Assembly: GCA_903900265.1 (NCBI GenBank)
Contig: CAIUMM010000146.1
Span: 1-38,836 of the forward strand
Direction: 5' to 3'
DNA length: 38,836 nt
Source: an uncultured Pseudomonadota bacterium
GTDB taxonomy: Bacteria > Myxococcota_A > UBA796 > SXON01
Position 1 is the first letter of the stretch. Every line of letters starts with the position of its first letter. This document shows, one piece after another, positions 17,714 through 27,300 of this stretch. The position numbers and the translations under genes are program-made. A model generated the notes under the pieces. That model was given only the letters and a program-made list of their open reading frames with translations, was not told the origin of the DNA and did no database searches.

Positions 17714-18252
17714 TCGGGTCGGAAGGGATCGTGTCTGAGACGGCCGAGACGGACCAGGCTCGATCGCCTGCGCTTGCGCTCGCTTGGATCGCCGATCGGC
17801 TCGATGAGCGCGGCATCGCCTGGCGCATCACCGGCGGGCTCGCGGCGCGCGCGCACGCCCGCACGCCCACGCTCGTCCGCCCGCTCGCGGACATCGACAT
17901 CGAGGTCCCCGACGAGGCGATCGCCGCGCTGCTCCCGGTGATCGCGCCCTTTGTGGTCTACGGCCCGGCGCGCTTTCAGGATGAAAACTGGGATCTTTTG
18001 CTTTGCACGTTGGATTACCACGGGCAGATGATTGACCTCTGTGGGGGTTCAACCTGCCGTATCTTCGACGCCGCGGCGGGCCTCTGGCGTGACGATCCGT
18101 TCCTCCCCGGCGACTTTGTGCTGCGCGACGTGCTTGGGCGACGCTGCCCGGTCGTGCATCTCGCCGCGTTGATCGCCTATAAACGCTGTCTGTCTCGGGA
18201 TGTCGATCGGGCTGACATCGCGCTGCTGACCGGCATAGATCCCTCGGCATGA
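17710..18252 (+). CDS. Nucleotidyltransferase-fold protein (MazG-related type)
   Basis: A 180-residue protein. IAWRITGGLAARAHA (36-50) and PLADIDIEVPDEA (58-70) give the GG...DxD arrangement of the nucleotidyltransferase superfamily, with D61 and D63 as likely metal ligands; DENWDLLLCTLDYHGQMIDL may provide a further acidic residue. Related small proteins are sometimes labelled MazG-related, but no MazG helix-bundle motif is visible here. No toxin or antitoxin partner lies beside it. The GTG start overlaps the mutS2 stop (GTGA); a second GTG seven codons on is an alternative. Its own stop overlaps the next ATG (ATGA), so translation along this unit is probably coupled. The substrate is unknown. 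Confidence 0.65.
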   Translation: MIGSEGIVSETAETDQARSPALALAWIADRLDERGIAWRITGGLAARAHARTPTLVRPLADIDIEVPDEAIAALLPVIAPFVVYGPARFQDENWDLLLCTLDYHGQMIDLCGGSTCRIFDAAAGLWRDDPFLPGDFVLRDVLGRRCPVVHLAALIAYKRCLSRDVDRADIALLTGIDPSA

Positions 18253-18743
18253 AACTCTCCATCGTCAAAAGCATCGTCAAGTCTGCGCTCGGCCTGTCGG
18301 GCAAGACGCACCTGCAGGTCGGACAGCCCGCGCCGGAGCTCGCCGTAGACGAAGCCGGCCACGTGTGGACGCTCGCTGAGGTCAAGGGGCAGCCGTTCGT
18401 GCTCTACTTCTACCCGAAGGACGACACCCCAGGTTGCACCAAAGAGAGCTGCTCCTTCCGCGACGCGGTCCCAGCCTTTGGCGGGCTCGGCGTACGCGTC
18501 TTTGGAGCCTCCCGCGACGACGCCGCTTCGCACCGCGCATTCAAGCAGAAGTACAACTTGAACTTCCCGTTGTTGATTGACGGGGACGGCGCGTTAGGCA
18601 CCCGCTGGGGCGTCGAAGACGGCGGCATCTCCCGTCGCGTCAGCTTTTTGGTCGATGCAAACGGCGTCATCCGGAACATCTGGGATCCGGTCAGCGTCGC
18701 GGGGCACGCGGAGCAGGTCGCGTCGGCGCTGAAGAGCCTCTGA
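18249..18743 (+). CDS. bcp: Peroxiredoxin, Bcp/PrxQ type
   Basis: A 164-residue thiol peroxidase. FVLYFYPKDDTPGCTKESCS (50-69) holds the peroxidatic Cys63 and, five residues on, resolving Cys68, the atypical 2-Cys layout of Bcp/PrxQ. FGASRDDAASHRAFKQKYNL and FPLLIDGDGALGTRWGV follow the family closely, as does the late SFLVDANGVIRNIW. It reduces hydrogen peroxide and organic peroxides with thioredoxin as electron donor, in the cytosol. The N-terminal 20 residues (MKLSIVKSIVKSALGLSGKT) are a slightly amphipathic extension not typical of the family. The ATG overlaps the preceding stop by 4 bases and the next gene starts 2 bases after its stop. Confidence 0.92.
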   Translation: MKLSIVKSIVKSALGLSGKTHLQVGQPAPELAVDEAGHVWTLAEVKGQPFVLYFYPKDDTPGCTKESCSFRDAVPAFGGLGVRVFGASRDDAASHRAFKQKYNLNFPLLIDGDGALGTRWGVEDGGISRRVSFLVDANGVIRNIWDPVSVAGHAEQVASALKSL

Positions 18744-18745
18744 TC

Positions 18746-21700
18746 GTGCGTCGCTGGGCAGGCCTCTGGGCCGTTGGTATCGCTGCGTGCGTCGCGATCG
18801 GCGTCGGCTCCTCGGTCGCTCGCGGGGATGCAGCACCGCAGTTTGCCCGGTCCACCGAGCCTGAGGTCGGTCCTGCGACGGCGGTTCAGGACTTTTTGAT
18901 GCCCTTTCTGGGCTGGGCCGCCGATCCCAGCGTCGGCTTTCTGGGCGGCGGCGGCTTGTATGCGGACGACGGCACGCTTCGCGTCGCGCGTACCTGCGGC
19001 GCGCAGCTGCTCGCCGGTGCGAGCGCGGCTACCGGGAACATCTATGCGTTCCTTAGTTCGGACGGCCGGATCTGCGTTTTTGAAGGCGCCGATCCGCGCA
19101 CGTTGTCCGAGGTCAAAGCCCGCGCTTCGTCGATCGCGTTGGCGCGCGCGACCAGCGCCGATGGGCGCGACACGCTCGACACGGTGGTCTACACGCGGGG
19201 ACAGGCGGCGGTCGCGATCGACGGGCGCTCGGGCCAGAAGCTGTGGTCGCGGGATCCCGACCTCGGCGTGCTGAGCGCGGCGGCGTCGAGTCGAGAGGAC
19301 GGAAAGTACGCGGTCGGCGGCGAGCGGGGCGCTGCCGTGCTCTACGGCGAGACGGGGCGGCTGCTGCGTGCGGTCACGACGGCGCGGCGCGGCCCGAGCG
19401 GCGCGATGGTGGCCGATCCGGTGCACGCGGTGGCGCTCGATGTGCGCGCCGAGCAGCTGCTGACCGGGCAGGGCGACGGGCGCGTGACGATATGGGACGT
19501 GCGCCTTGGCAAGTCCATCCGCGTTATCGATTTTGGCGACGGCGACGTGGTCGACGTCGATTGGTCCGCGGATGGCCAGCAGATCAGCGCCGTCTCGCGC
19601 ACGCCGGCGGTGGGCAGCGTGCCCGCGACCTTGCAGTTCGAGGTCTGGGACCTGATCGACGACATGCCGCTGTTCCGCGAGTCGGTGCCCGACGTCCCCG
19701 GAGCGCGGCCCACGCTGCGGATGTCGCCGTGGGGACGCACGGTGATCGGCTCGGACGGCGCTGGGTTTACGCGGGTTTGGCGCCGGCCGGCGCGGTACCA
19801 TGTGCTGCGGGGCGACGCGCTTCGGGAGATCCCGCATCATCGCAAGACCCGCGCGATCGCCGATCCGGTGCGGCTCGCCACGGCTTCGGATGTGGAGGGC
19901 GCGACGCTCTCGCCGGGCCCGTCGCGGCTCTGGCCCGCGCCGGACGGGCAGATCCGCCTCGCGACCGATGCGGAATCGGGCGCGTCGGTGTGGGTGGACA
20001 GCGCCACCCGTCAGGCCCTCGCCGTCTACGCCGCCGACGGCAGCGTCAAAGTGCGCCACGCGCTCACTCAGCCGGCCTCGGGCGCGAGTCTGACCGGGGA
20101 GCACCTCTCTGTGGTCGGGGCCGATGGCACCGTGCGGACCACGCTGAAGGTGTCGGCGCCGCTCGCGGTGGTCAAGGACATCGCTGGGGCCACGGCGGTC
20201 GCGACGACCAGCGAAGCCTCGTCGGCCACCGCGGGCATGGTCTGGGGATCGGCGACCGGAGATGTGACCTTTGTACGTGGGGGCTCTTCGGGAGGGCCGC
20301 GGGTGTACAGCGTGCACGCAGGCCCGGTCGTGGCCGTGGCGGCGCGGGGGGACATCGCCGTGTCCGTCGGGCCTCGGGTGGCCGATCCGGGCGCGACCGA
20401 CGCGGTTCCGACGCTGGGCGTGAGCGTGCTGCTGCGCGAGCCCGAGAGCCGCGGGGCGGTGATGGCGTCGATACTTGGGGGTTCGCAGGCCTACAGTTGG
20501 GTGGTGGATGGGACGACCGCGACGGTGTCGATCCGCGAGCCGCTGGCGCTGGTGCGCACCGATTTGGAGACGGTGGTGTTCGACCTCGCGCAGGGCGGGC
20601 GGCGCCTGACCCTGCCGTGGGCGGCGCGGGATGCGGCGTTTGCAGACGGTGACCGCGCCGGGAACGGCGTCGGGAGCACGGTGCGCTGGATCGATCCGTT
20701 CGGGCGCGAGCGCAGCGTGACGTTGCCGGCGGGCCCCGGCGCGAGCGAACTTGCGGCCGGGACCGGCGCCCGCAGCGCGTCGGCCGGACCGCCGCAGGCC
20801 GACCGGCCGCGCGGGCGGACCTTGTGCACCGACCGCGAGGGGCGCTCGGTCGCGACGCTCGACGCCGACGTCATCACGCTTTGGAACGGCTTTACCGGCT
20901 TGAAGGGGCAGTCGCTGGCCGCCACGGGGACGCCGATCCTGCAGTGTGCCTTCAATGAAGGGGGCAAAAAACTCGCGTTGTTTCAAGCAGACGGCCGCTT
21001 CGAGGTGTGGTCGGTGGACAGCATGACCGCGCAGGCCGGCATCAGCGACGTCACCGTTCAAGACCCCTGGTTCGCCTTCGCCCCGACCACGCGGTCCGAG
21101 CAGGTGCGCGAAGAGGCCACCGGCGAGAGCGACTCCGGATCGGCGTGGGTGCGCAAGGACGCCACCCACCTCGTTCGCATCGCGTTGAGCGCCAGCTCCC
21201 AGACCGAGGTCGCCGAGACCCTCGAGATCCCCGCTGGCGTCACGCGCATCGACGCGCGCTCCGGGCGCTTTGGGACGCTGCTCGGCCCTACCGGCGCGAC
21301 GTTGGGCTACGTGGATCTGGTCGCCGCGCTGCCCGAAGGCGGTCGCCGGCTGTGGGATTTGGACAACCGTCCGCTCGCCGCGCGGGGTTCAACCTACGCG
21401 TGGTCCCGAGGCCGCGCGCTCTGGATCGGTCCCGCCGCTGGTCCCGCGCTCTCCGGTCCGCTGCACGGCGCAACCCCAGTCGCGGCGCAATGGAGCGACG
21501 ACGGCAAGCTGCTCGCGATCGCCGATGACAACAACGTCGTCTCGCTGATCGACCTGCCATTCCGGGGTGTACGCACCATGGCGGCGGGCTCGCCGCCGGC
21601 CTCGCCCTTCCCTTCGCCGCCGATCGAGCGGCTGTGGTTTGAGGCCGACACGCTCTACGGTCGCGACACGCTGGGCCGCATCCGGCACTGGTCGTGGATG

Positions 21701-23110
21701 GCGGCCGCGGGCGGGGATGTCGGGGCGGTGCCGCCCGGAGCGATCGGCGCGGTGCCGGCGATCCACGTGCTGCGCGCCTCTCCCGATGGTCGCACGCTCT
21801 ATTCCGGGCAGGCCGACACGCTGGTTCGCGCCTGGGACGTCGACACCGCCACGCAGCGCGACGCCTACATGGGCGCGGTGGCGCCGATCGGCGCGCTCGC
21901 GGTCTCGGGGGACGGCAAGTGGTTGGCGGTGGGCGCGGATGACGGCGTGGTGCGGGTCATCGACGCGGTCACCAAGGTCGTAGAGCGCTCGCTCTACACC
22001 TTCGACGAGCCGACGGTCGCGGTGGCGTTCGCGCAGGAAGGGGCCGCATGGAAGCTCGCGGCGATGAGCGACAGCGGCGTGCTGCGGGTCTGGGACTTGC
22101 TGACGTCGAAGCCGCTGATGCACTGGAGCATCGCGCCTTTCTCGCCCGTCGCAGAGTCTGCGCTGGCGTGGATGTCCGGCTTGTCCCGCCTGACGGTCAC
22201 CCTTGGCGGGCTGGACTACGGGCTGGGCCTCGACGGCGCCGCCGTGCTCCCCGGTGAACCCACGCAGATCGAGGCGCCGCCGGTGTTTCTTGGCAAGGTC
22301 GATCAGTGGGTGCGCTTGAAGGGCGATCGCTACGCGACGGCCGACGCGCTCGGCCACATCTACCTGTGGGACGGCGCGCTGCAGATGCCGTACGCGCGGC
22401 TGACGATGCTGGACGACGGCGGCTGGATCAGCGATCGCGTCGATGGGCGGCAGATCGCGAGCGAGTCGCTGCGCGACGGCACCTCGCTGGTGCTCTACCA
22501 GCGCGGCGGCTTGATGGAGCCCAACACCAACGAGCGTGCTGCGGGGCGCGTCTCCTACGCGGTGACCGAGCAGAACCCGGTCGTCGAGCAATGTCTGGTC
22601 GGGTCGCCGGCTGCGGGCTCGCCTGCGGGCATAGCACCGGCAGGAGGATCCCTGGAGCTCGCGTGGCAGGTGTCCGCGGGGGTGCTGCGAAAGACGAAGG
22701 TCGTCGCGAACAGCACCGGCAGCGATGCGCTCGCCGCGTGCGTGGTCGAGGCGATGCAAGCGATGCGCTTCGATCTGGACTTCGACACCGCCGAGATCAA
22801 GCGCACGTGGACCGTCTCCGGCGTCGGTGCGGTGCGTATGCTCGGCGTGGACGCGGACGCCAGCGCGACGACCTTGCGTGCGGTGGACGCAGCCATCAAC
22901 GCCGCAAAGCCGCCGCGCTCGTGTGTGCCCAAGGCTGGGATGCCGGCGGGCCTCGCGCTGCAATGGCACGTGGAAGCCGGGCGCTTGCAGGTCGTGCCGC
23001 TCGCGGCGGAGGGAGAGGCCGCGACGGTAGGCGCGTGCCTCGCCAACGCGGTCCACGGCGCTCGGGTCGAGGGCGTGGAGCGCGCTACCGGGGTGTGGCT
23101 GCCGGAGTGA
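18746..23110 (+). CDS. Exported WD40-repeat protein with two AgmX-like C-terminal modules
   Basis: A 1454-residue protein starting at GTG, 2 bases after the bcp stop. Residues 1-28 form a signal peptide (MRRWAGLWAVGIAACVAIGV, cleavage near ARG-DA). The body is made of WD40-like blades, clearest at GDGRVTIWDVRLGKSIRVID, VDWSADGQQISAVSR, VRAWDVDTATQRD, VSGDGKWLAVGADDGVVRVI and SGVLRVWDLLTSKPLMHWS, enough for two or three beta-propellers. From about 1276 a module with QCLVG...LELAWQVSAGVLRKTKVVANST...AACVVEAMQAMRF matches the C-terminal domain of AgmX/PglI gliding proteins; a weaker second copy begins near 1392 (SCVPKAGM...LQWHVEAG...ACLANAV). It is probably periplasmic and may act as a scaffold. 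No enzymatic motif was seen. Confidence 0.75.
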   Translation: MRRWAGLWAVGIAACVAIGVGSSVARGDAAPQFARSTEPEVGPATAVQDFLMPFLGWAADPSVGFLGGGGLYADDGTLRVARTCGAQLLAGASAATGNIYAFLSSDGRICVFEGADPRTLSEVKARASSIALARATSADGRDTLDTVVYTRGQAAVAIDGRSGQKLWSRDPDLGVLSAAASSREDGKYAVGGERGAAVLYGETGRLLRAVTTARRGPSGAMVADPVHAVALDVRAEQLLTGQGDGRVTIWDVRLGKSIRVIDFGDGDVVDVDWSADGQQISAVSRTPAVGSVPATLQFEVWDLIDDMPLFRESVPDVPGARPTLRMSPWGRTVIGSDGAGFTRVWRRPARYHVLRGDALREIPHHRKTRAIADPVRLATASDVEGATLSPGPSRLWPAPDGQIRLATDAESGASVWVDSATRQALAVYAADGSVKVRHALTQPASGASLTGEHLSVVGADGTVRTTLKVSAPLAVVKDIAGATAVATTSEASSATAGMVWGSATGDVTFVRGGSSGGPRVYSVHAGPVVAVAARGDIAVSVGPRVADPGATDAVPTLGVSVLLREPESRGAVMASILGGSQAYSWVVDGTTATVSIREPLALVRTDLETVVFDLAQGGRRLTLPWAARDAAFADGDRAGNGVGSTVRWIDPFGRERSVTLPAGPGASELAAGTGARSASAGPPQADRPRGRTLCTDREGRSVATLDADVITLWNGFTGLKGQSLAATGTPILQCAFNEGGKKLALFQADGRFEVWSVDSMTAQAGISDVTVQDPWFAFAPTTRSEQVREEATGESDSGSAWVRKDATHLVRIALSASSQTEVAETLEIPAGVTRIDARSGRFGTLLGPTGATLGYVDLVAALPEGGRRLWDLDNRPLAARGSTYAWSRGRALWIGPAAGPALSGPLHGATPVAAQWSDDGKLLAIADDNNVVSLIDLPFRGVRTMAAGSPPASPFPSPPIERLWFEADTLYGRDTLGRIRHWSWMAAAGGDVGAVPPGAIGAVPAIHVLRASPDGRTLYSGQADTLVRAWDVDTATQRDAYMGAVAPIGALAVSGDGKWLAVGADDGVVRVIDAVTKVVERSLYTFDEPTVAVAFAQEGAAWKLAAMSDSGVLRVWDLLTSKPLMHWSIAPFSPVAESALAWMSGLSRLTVTLGGLDYGLGLDGAAVLPGEPTQIEAPPVFLGKVDQWVRLKGDRYATADALGHIYLWDGALQMPYARLTMLDDGGWISDRVDGRQIASESLRDGTSLVLYQRGGLMEPNTNERAAGRVSYAVTEQNPVVEQCLVGSPAAGSPAGIAPAGGSLELAWQVSAGVLRKTKVVANSTGSDALAACVVEAMQAMRFDLDFDTAEIKRTWTVSGVGAVRMLGVDADASATTLRAVDAAINAAKPPRSCVPKAGMPAGLALQWHVEAGRLQVVPLAAEGEAATVGACLANAVHGARVEGVERATGVWLPE

Positions 23111-23996
23111 GCGCCTGGGGCTCAAGGCGCGCGAGCAGCGCGGGAGACCCAAGGCGCGCGAGCAGCGCCGGCGCCACGTACAACGACTCGAAGGTCTGTT
23201 CCGCGCGCCCGCTGAGCGTCGCTTGGGCCGATCGCCCGGCGTCGAGCTCGAGGTGGTGCAGCTTCAGGTGCTCGGGCAATCCGGGGCCGTAGCTGCGATC
23301 GCCGCAGCGCCCATCAAAGCTGACGATGTACGAGACGCCGCGCTGGTTCGCGCGGTCCAGCTCGGCGATGAAGCGCTCGAGGTCCAGCCCTTGTACGTAG
23401 CGGCGGTCGCGCGTGCCGGACACGCCCATGTAGGGCGGGTCCATGTAGACCACGTCGTTGGGAGCGGCGTCGTGGAGGCTTTGGGCGTAGTCGCGGGGGT
23501 AACAGCGCGCGTTTTTGAGCAGGCCGTGGCTCTGGAGCACGCGGTGCCGAACCCGGTCGGGGTGCGTGCCGATGCGGCGGGTGTCGGGGGACTGGTTGAA
23601 CGCGCCGTCGGCGTTGAAGCGCACCGCGTTCTTGACGCAGCGCGAGATGAGGAAGTACAGCCGGATGGGATCGGGCGCGGCGTTGTAGTCGGCGCGGCAG
23701 GCGTCGTAGGTCGCGCGGGGCGATGCGCCTTGGGCGGTCCAAAGCTGCGCGTAGCCGGCGCAGAGGCGCTCCGGATCGGTGCGGATCAGCTCCCAGATGC
23801 CGATGAGCGGGGCGAGGGCGTCGGAGAGCACGTAGTGCTTCGCCCGGCCAGCGGCAGCGGCGGCGAGCGTCACCGCGCCCGAGCCCGCGAAGGGCTCGTA
23901 CAGCACGCCGGTATCCGGCGGCAAGAAGCCCAAGATCCGCTGCGCGAGCAGGCGCTTGCTGCCCTGGTAGGGGATCGGCTGCGGGACGGGAGCCAC
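23085..23996 (-). CDS. D12-class DNA adenine N6-methyltransferase (Dam-type), copy 1
   Basis: A 303-residue methyltransferase from GTG 23996, chosen because GAGGAGG lies 4 bases upstream and the family-specific IPYQGSKRLLAQRI follows at once. Motif X/N-terminal QGSK (11-14), motif I YEPFAGSGAVTL (33-44) for S-adenosylmethionine, and motif IV VVYMDPPYMG (about 181-190) for catalysis are all present. The central LISRCVKNAVRFNADGAFNQ corresponds to the Dam-type target region. It transfers a methyl group to adenine N6; the target site cannot be read from sequence. No restriction endonuclease lies beside it, so it is solitary. Its last codons are a short tandem repeat, and its 3' end overlaps the WD40 gene by 26 bases. 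Confidence 0.88.
   Translation of the reverse strand: MAPVPQPIPYQGSKRLLAQRILGFLPPDTGVLYEPFAGSGAVTLAAAAAGRAKHYVLSDALAPLIGIWELIRTDPERLCAGYAQLWTAQGASPRATYDACRADYNAAPDPIRLYFLISRCVKNAVRFNADGAFNQSPDTRRIGTHPDRVRHRVLQSHGLLKNARCYPRDYAQSLHDAAPNDVVYMDPPYMGVSGTRDRRYVQGLDLERFIAELDRANQRGVSYIVSFDGRCGDRSYGPGLPEHLKLHHLELDAGRSAQATLSGRAEQTFESLYVAPALLARLGSPALLARLEPQALTPAATPR
23123..23168 (-). repeat. Direct repeat, two 19-base copies at 27-base period
   Basis: CAAGGCGCGCGAGCAGCGC occurs at 23123-23141 and again at 23150-23168. The period of 27 keeps frame and encodes two copies of an ALLARL unit near the end of the first methyltransferase (ALLARLGSPALLARLEPQAL). It looks like a recent duplication. Confidence 0.8.
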
Positions 23997-24128
23997 GGCA
24001 CCTCCTCGGCGCTCCCTTATGCCGGGGGGCGCTGCGGCGCGTCGGCCGGCGATCGGCCCTCCGGGGACGGATGGAAAACCGAATTCTCCAAGCTCTCCCA
24101 ACACCCAAAAACCGCGCTGGGTATAACT

Positions 24129-24169
24129 TGTGTATAAGCCCGTGGATATCCATTGATAACTTATGGACA
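24129..24169. promoter_or_regulatory. Cluster of DnaA-box-like sequences upstream of nrdJ
   Basis: TGTGTATAA (24129-24137) is, on the minus strand, an exact TTATNCACA DnaA box. CGTGGATAT (24141-24149, minus) differs from the strict box TTATCCACA at two positions, and TTATGGACA (24161-24169, plus) has one mismatch to TTATNCACA. They lie in the AT-rich stretch 24118-24205, in a divergent 356-base gap without genes. In E. coli DnaA controls nrdAB transcription, so a similar role is possible here. Confidence 0.4.
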
Positions 24170-24222
24170 CATTATGTAGTAGTGCAGAGAAAAGAAAGCC
24201 ACAACATGTTGGGGGCGAGCCC

Positions 24223-24251
24223 TTGAATTTCCCCCTGCGACCCCATACTAT
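24223..24251 (+). promoter_or_regulatory. Sigma-70-type promoter of nrdJ
   Basis: TTGAAT (24223-24228) and TACTAT (24246-24251) are separated by exactly 17 bases, a near-consensus housekeeping promoter, which predicts a start near 24258 and a leader of about 95 bases. The -10 element sits inside the palindrome CCCATACTATGGG (24242-24254), and a second palindrome CAACATGTTG (24202-24211) lies just upstream of the -35, so a repressor could cover both. Confidence 0.6.
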
Positions 24252-24352
24252 GGGATCCCCGGTCGCGGTGTACCGGGTCGTGTTCGCGTTGCGGACCGTG
24301 TGTACAAGTGCGCCCGCGCCCCCTTTCCTCGTCAGTCCCTCCGGAGCCCGCT

Positions 24353-27300
24353 ATGCAGATCACCCGCCGATTCACCACCGCCGCCCCCTCCGCGGCCGCA
24401 CCCACCTCCCCCTACGCGGCGCTCGAGTTCGTCTCGCGCCGCTCGGAGATCCGCAACCCAGACGGCAGCGTCGTCTTTGAGGCCGAAGACGTCAAGGTCC
24501 CCTCGGGCTGGTCGCAGGTAGCCGTCGACATCCTCGCCCAGAAGTACTTTCGCAAGGCCGGCATCCCCGCCGCCACCAAGCCCCTCGAAGAGAAGGGCAT
24601 GCCCGCGTGGTTGTCGCGTCGCGTGGCCGATGAAGACGCGCTCGCCGGCATGAGCGAAGACCGCCGCTTTGGTCCCGAGCGCGACAGCCGGCAGGTGTTT
24701 GATCGCCTCGCGGGCTGCTGGACCTATTGGGGCTGGAAAGACGGCATCTTCTCTACCGAAGACGACGCTCGGGCGTTCTACGACGAGATGCGCTTCATGC
24801 TCGCCGCGCAGATCTGCGCGCCGAACTCGCCGCAGTGGTTCAACACCGGCCTGAACTGGGCGTACGGCGTCGACGGCCCGGCGCAAGGCCACTACTACTT
24901 TGACGAGCGTACCGGCAAAGTTCGCGCGTCGACCAGCTCCTACGAGCGCCCGCAGCCCCACGCGTGCTTCATCCAGTCGGTCAACGACGACCTGGTGAAC
25001 GACGGCGGCATCATGGACCTTTGGACTCGCGAAGCCCGGTTGTTCAAGTATGGCTCGGGCACCGGCACCAACTTCTCTCGCGTGCGCGGCGAGGGCGAGA
25101 AGCTCTCGGGCGGCGGGCGCAGCTCGGGCTTGATGAGCTTCTTGAAGATCGGTGACCGCGCGGCGGGCGCGATCAAGTCCGGCGGGACCACGCGTCGCGC
25201 CGCGAAGATGGTGTGCTTGGACCTCGATCACCCCGATGTCGAGCGCTTCATCGACTGGAAGGTGCACGAAGAGCAGAAGGTCGCCGCGCTGGTCACCGGC
25301 TCCAAGCTCAACAACATCCACCTCAACAACATCCTCGCCGCCTGCAAAGAGACCGAAGACCTGCAGGGCAGCCGCCGCTTTGATCCGCGCCACAACGCGC
25401 CGCTCCGCAAAGCGATGCGCGACGCCCGCGCCGTCGGCGTGAACGACAACTACGTGGTTCGGACCTTGCAGTTTGCGCGTCAGGGCTTCACCGAGATCGA
25501 CTTCCCCGCCTACGACACCGATTGGGATGGCGAGGGCTACGCCTCGGTCTCCGGCCAGAACTCCAACAACTCGGTGCGCGTCCCCAACAGCTTCATGGAC
25601 GCGATGCTGCGCGACGAAGAGTGGCACCTCCGCACCCGGAACAACGGCAAGATCGTCAAGTCTATGCAGGCCAAGGATCTCTGGGACCAGATCTCCATCG
25701 CGGCCTGGGCCTGCGCCGATCCGGGCTTGCAGTTCGACACCACCATCAACGAGTGGCACACCTGCCCCGAAGACGGCAGGATCAACGCGTCGAACCCGTG
25801 CTCCGAGTACATGTTCCTCGACGACACGGCATGCAATCTTGCTTCGTTGAACCTGATGAAGTTCTACGACGTCAAGACCGGCATGTTTGACATCGCCGGG
25901 TACCGTCACGCGATCCACCTGTGGACGATCGTGCTGGAGATCTCCGTGGGTATGGCGCAGTACCCCAGCCCGCAGATCGCCAAGCTCTCCTACGACTTCC
26001 GTACCTTGGGCCTCGGCTATGCCAACCTCGGCGCGATGTTGATGGTCATGGGCGTGCCCTACGACTCCCCCGAAGCCCGCTCGATCTGCGCCGCGCTCTC
26101 CGCGGTGCTCACCGGTGACAGCTACGCGAGCAGCGCCAAGATGGCCAAGGAGCGCGGGCCCTTTGCGGGCTACAAGCGCAACCGCGAGCACATGCTCCGC
26201 GTCATGCGCAATCATCGGCGCGCCGCCTACAACGCCCCGGCCACCGAGTACGAGGGGTTGACCATCCGCCCGGTGGGGCTCGCCCCTGAAAAGTGCCCGG
26301 CCTACCTGCTTGAAGCCGCACGGGACGCGTGGGATCAGGCGGTGTCCTTGGGCGAAGCCCACGGCTACCGCAACGCCCAGACCACGGTCATCGCGCCGAC
26401 CGGGACCATCGGTCTGGTCATGGACTGCGACACCACCGGCATCGAGCCCGACTTTGCGTTGGTGAAGTTCAAGAAGCTCGCCGGCGGCGGCTACTTCAAG
26501 ATCGCCAACGAGTCGGTGGCTCCTGCGCTCGTGCGCTTGGGCTACGACGCAGCGGCGGTGCAGGAGATCATCCACTACGCCACCGGTCGCGGCACGCTGC
26601 GCGGCGCGCCGGGCATCAACCACGAGACCCTGCGCGCCAAGGGCTTTGACGACGCGACGCTCGCGAAGGTCGAGAAGGCGCTGCCCAGCGCGTTCGACAT
26701 CAAGTTCGTGTTCAACCGCTGGAACCTCGGCGAGGCCTTCTGCCGCGACGTGCTTGGGCTGTCCGCGAGCCAGCTGGGCGAGCCCAGCTTCGATCTGCTT
26801 GAGGCGATCGGCTTCACCCGCGGCCAGATCGACAGCGCCAACGCGTTCGCGACGGGCACGATGACGTTGGAGGGCGCGCCGGCGTTGAAGCCTGAGCATC
26901 AGGCGGTGTTCGACTGCGCCAACCGCTGCGGTCGCAACGGCGTGCGCTACATCAGCTACGAAGCGCACATCCGCATGATGGCGGCCTGTCAGCCGTTCAT
27001 CTCCGGCGCGATCTCCAAGACCATCAACATGCCGAACGACGCAACGGTCGAGGACGTCAAGCAGGCGTACCTGATGTCGTGGCGGCTCTCGATCAAGGCC
27101 AACGCCATCTACCGCGACGGCTCCAAGCTCTCGCAGCCGCTGTCGTCGATGTTCGCGAGCGACCTGTTCAGCGCCGTCGACCAGCCCGAGGCCGAGCCGG
27201 TGCGCGCGCCCGCAGGGGAGCTGCCCCCGCAAGAGGCGTTCTTCAGCCAGGCGCCCACCGAGCAGGCGCGTATGATGGCCGAGCGGGTGATCGTCCGCTA

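Noticed and set aside
17710..18252. Toxin-antitoxin nucleotidyltransferase (AbiEii/MNT type)
   Set aside because: The GG...DIDIE pattern fits the fold, but there is no HEPN or antitoxin partner and the gene is embedded between mutS2 and bcp with translational overlaps.
24118..24205. Chromosomal replication origin
   Set aside because: Only three DnaA-like sites (one exact) are present and none of the usual neighbours (dnaA, dnaN, rpmH, mnmG, parAB) lies in the window.
24202..24254. Pair of NrdR boxes upstream of nrdJ
   Set aside because: The two palindromes do not fit the ACAC-AT-rich-GTGT consensus well and are about 41.5 bases apart between centres rather than the usual ~31. They are kept only as unassigned palindromes.
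24180..24352. Cobalamin riboswitch in the nrdJ leader
   Set aside because: B12-dependent reductase genes often have one, but the B12 box (GCCACTG-type) and the surrounding conserved core are not seen; the ~95-base leader is also too short for the element.
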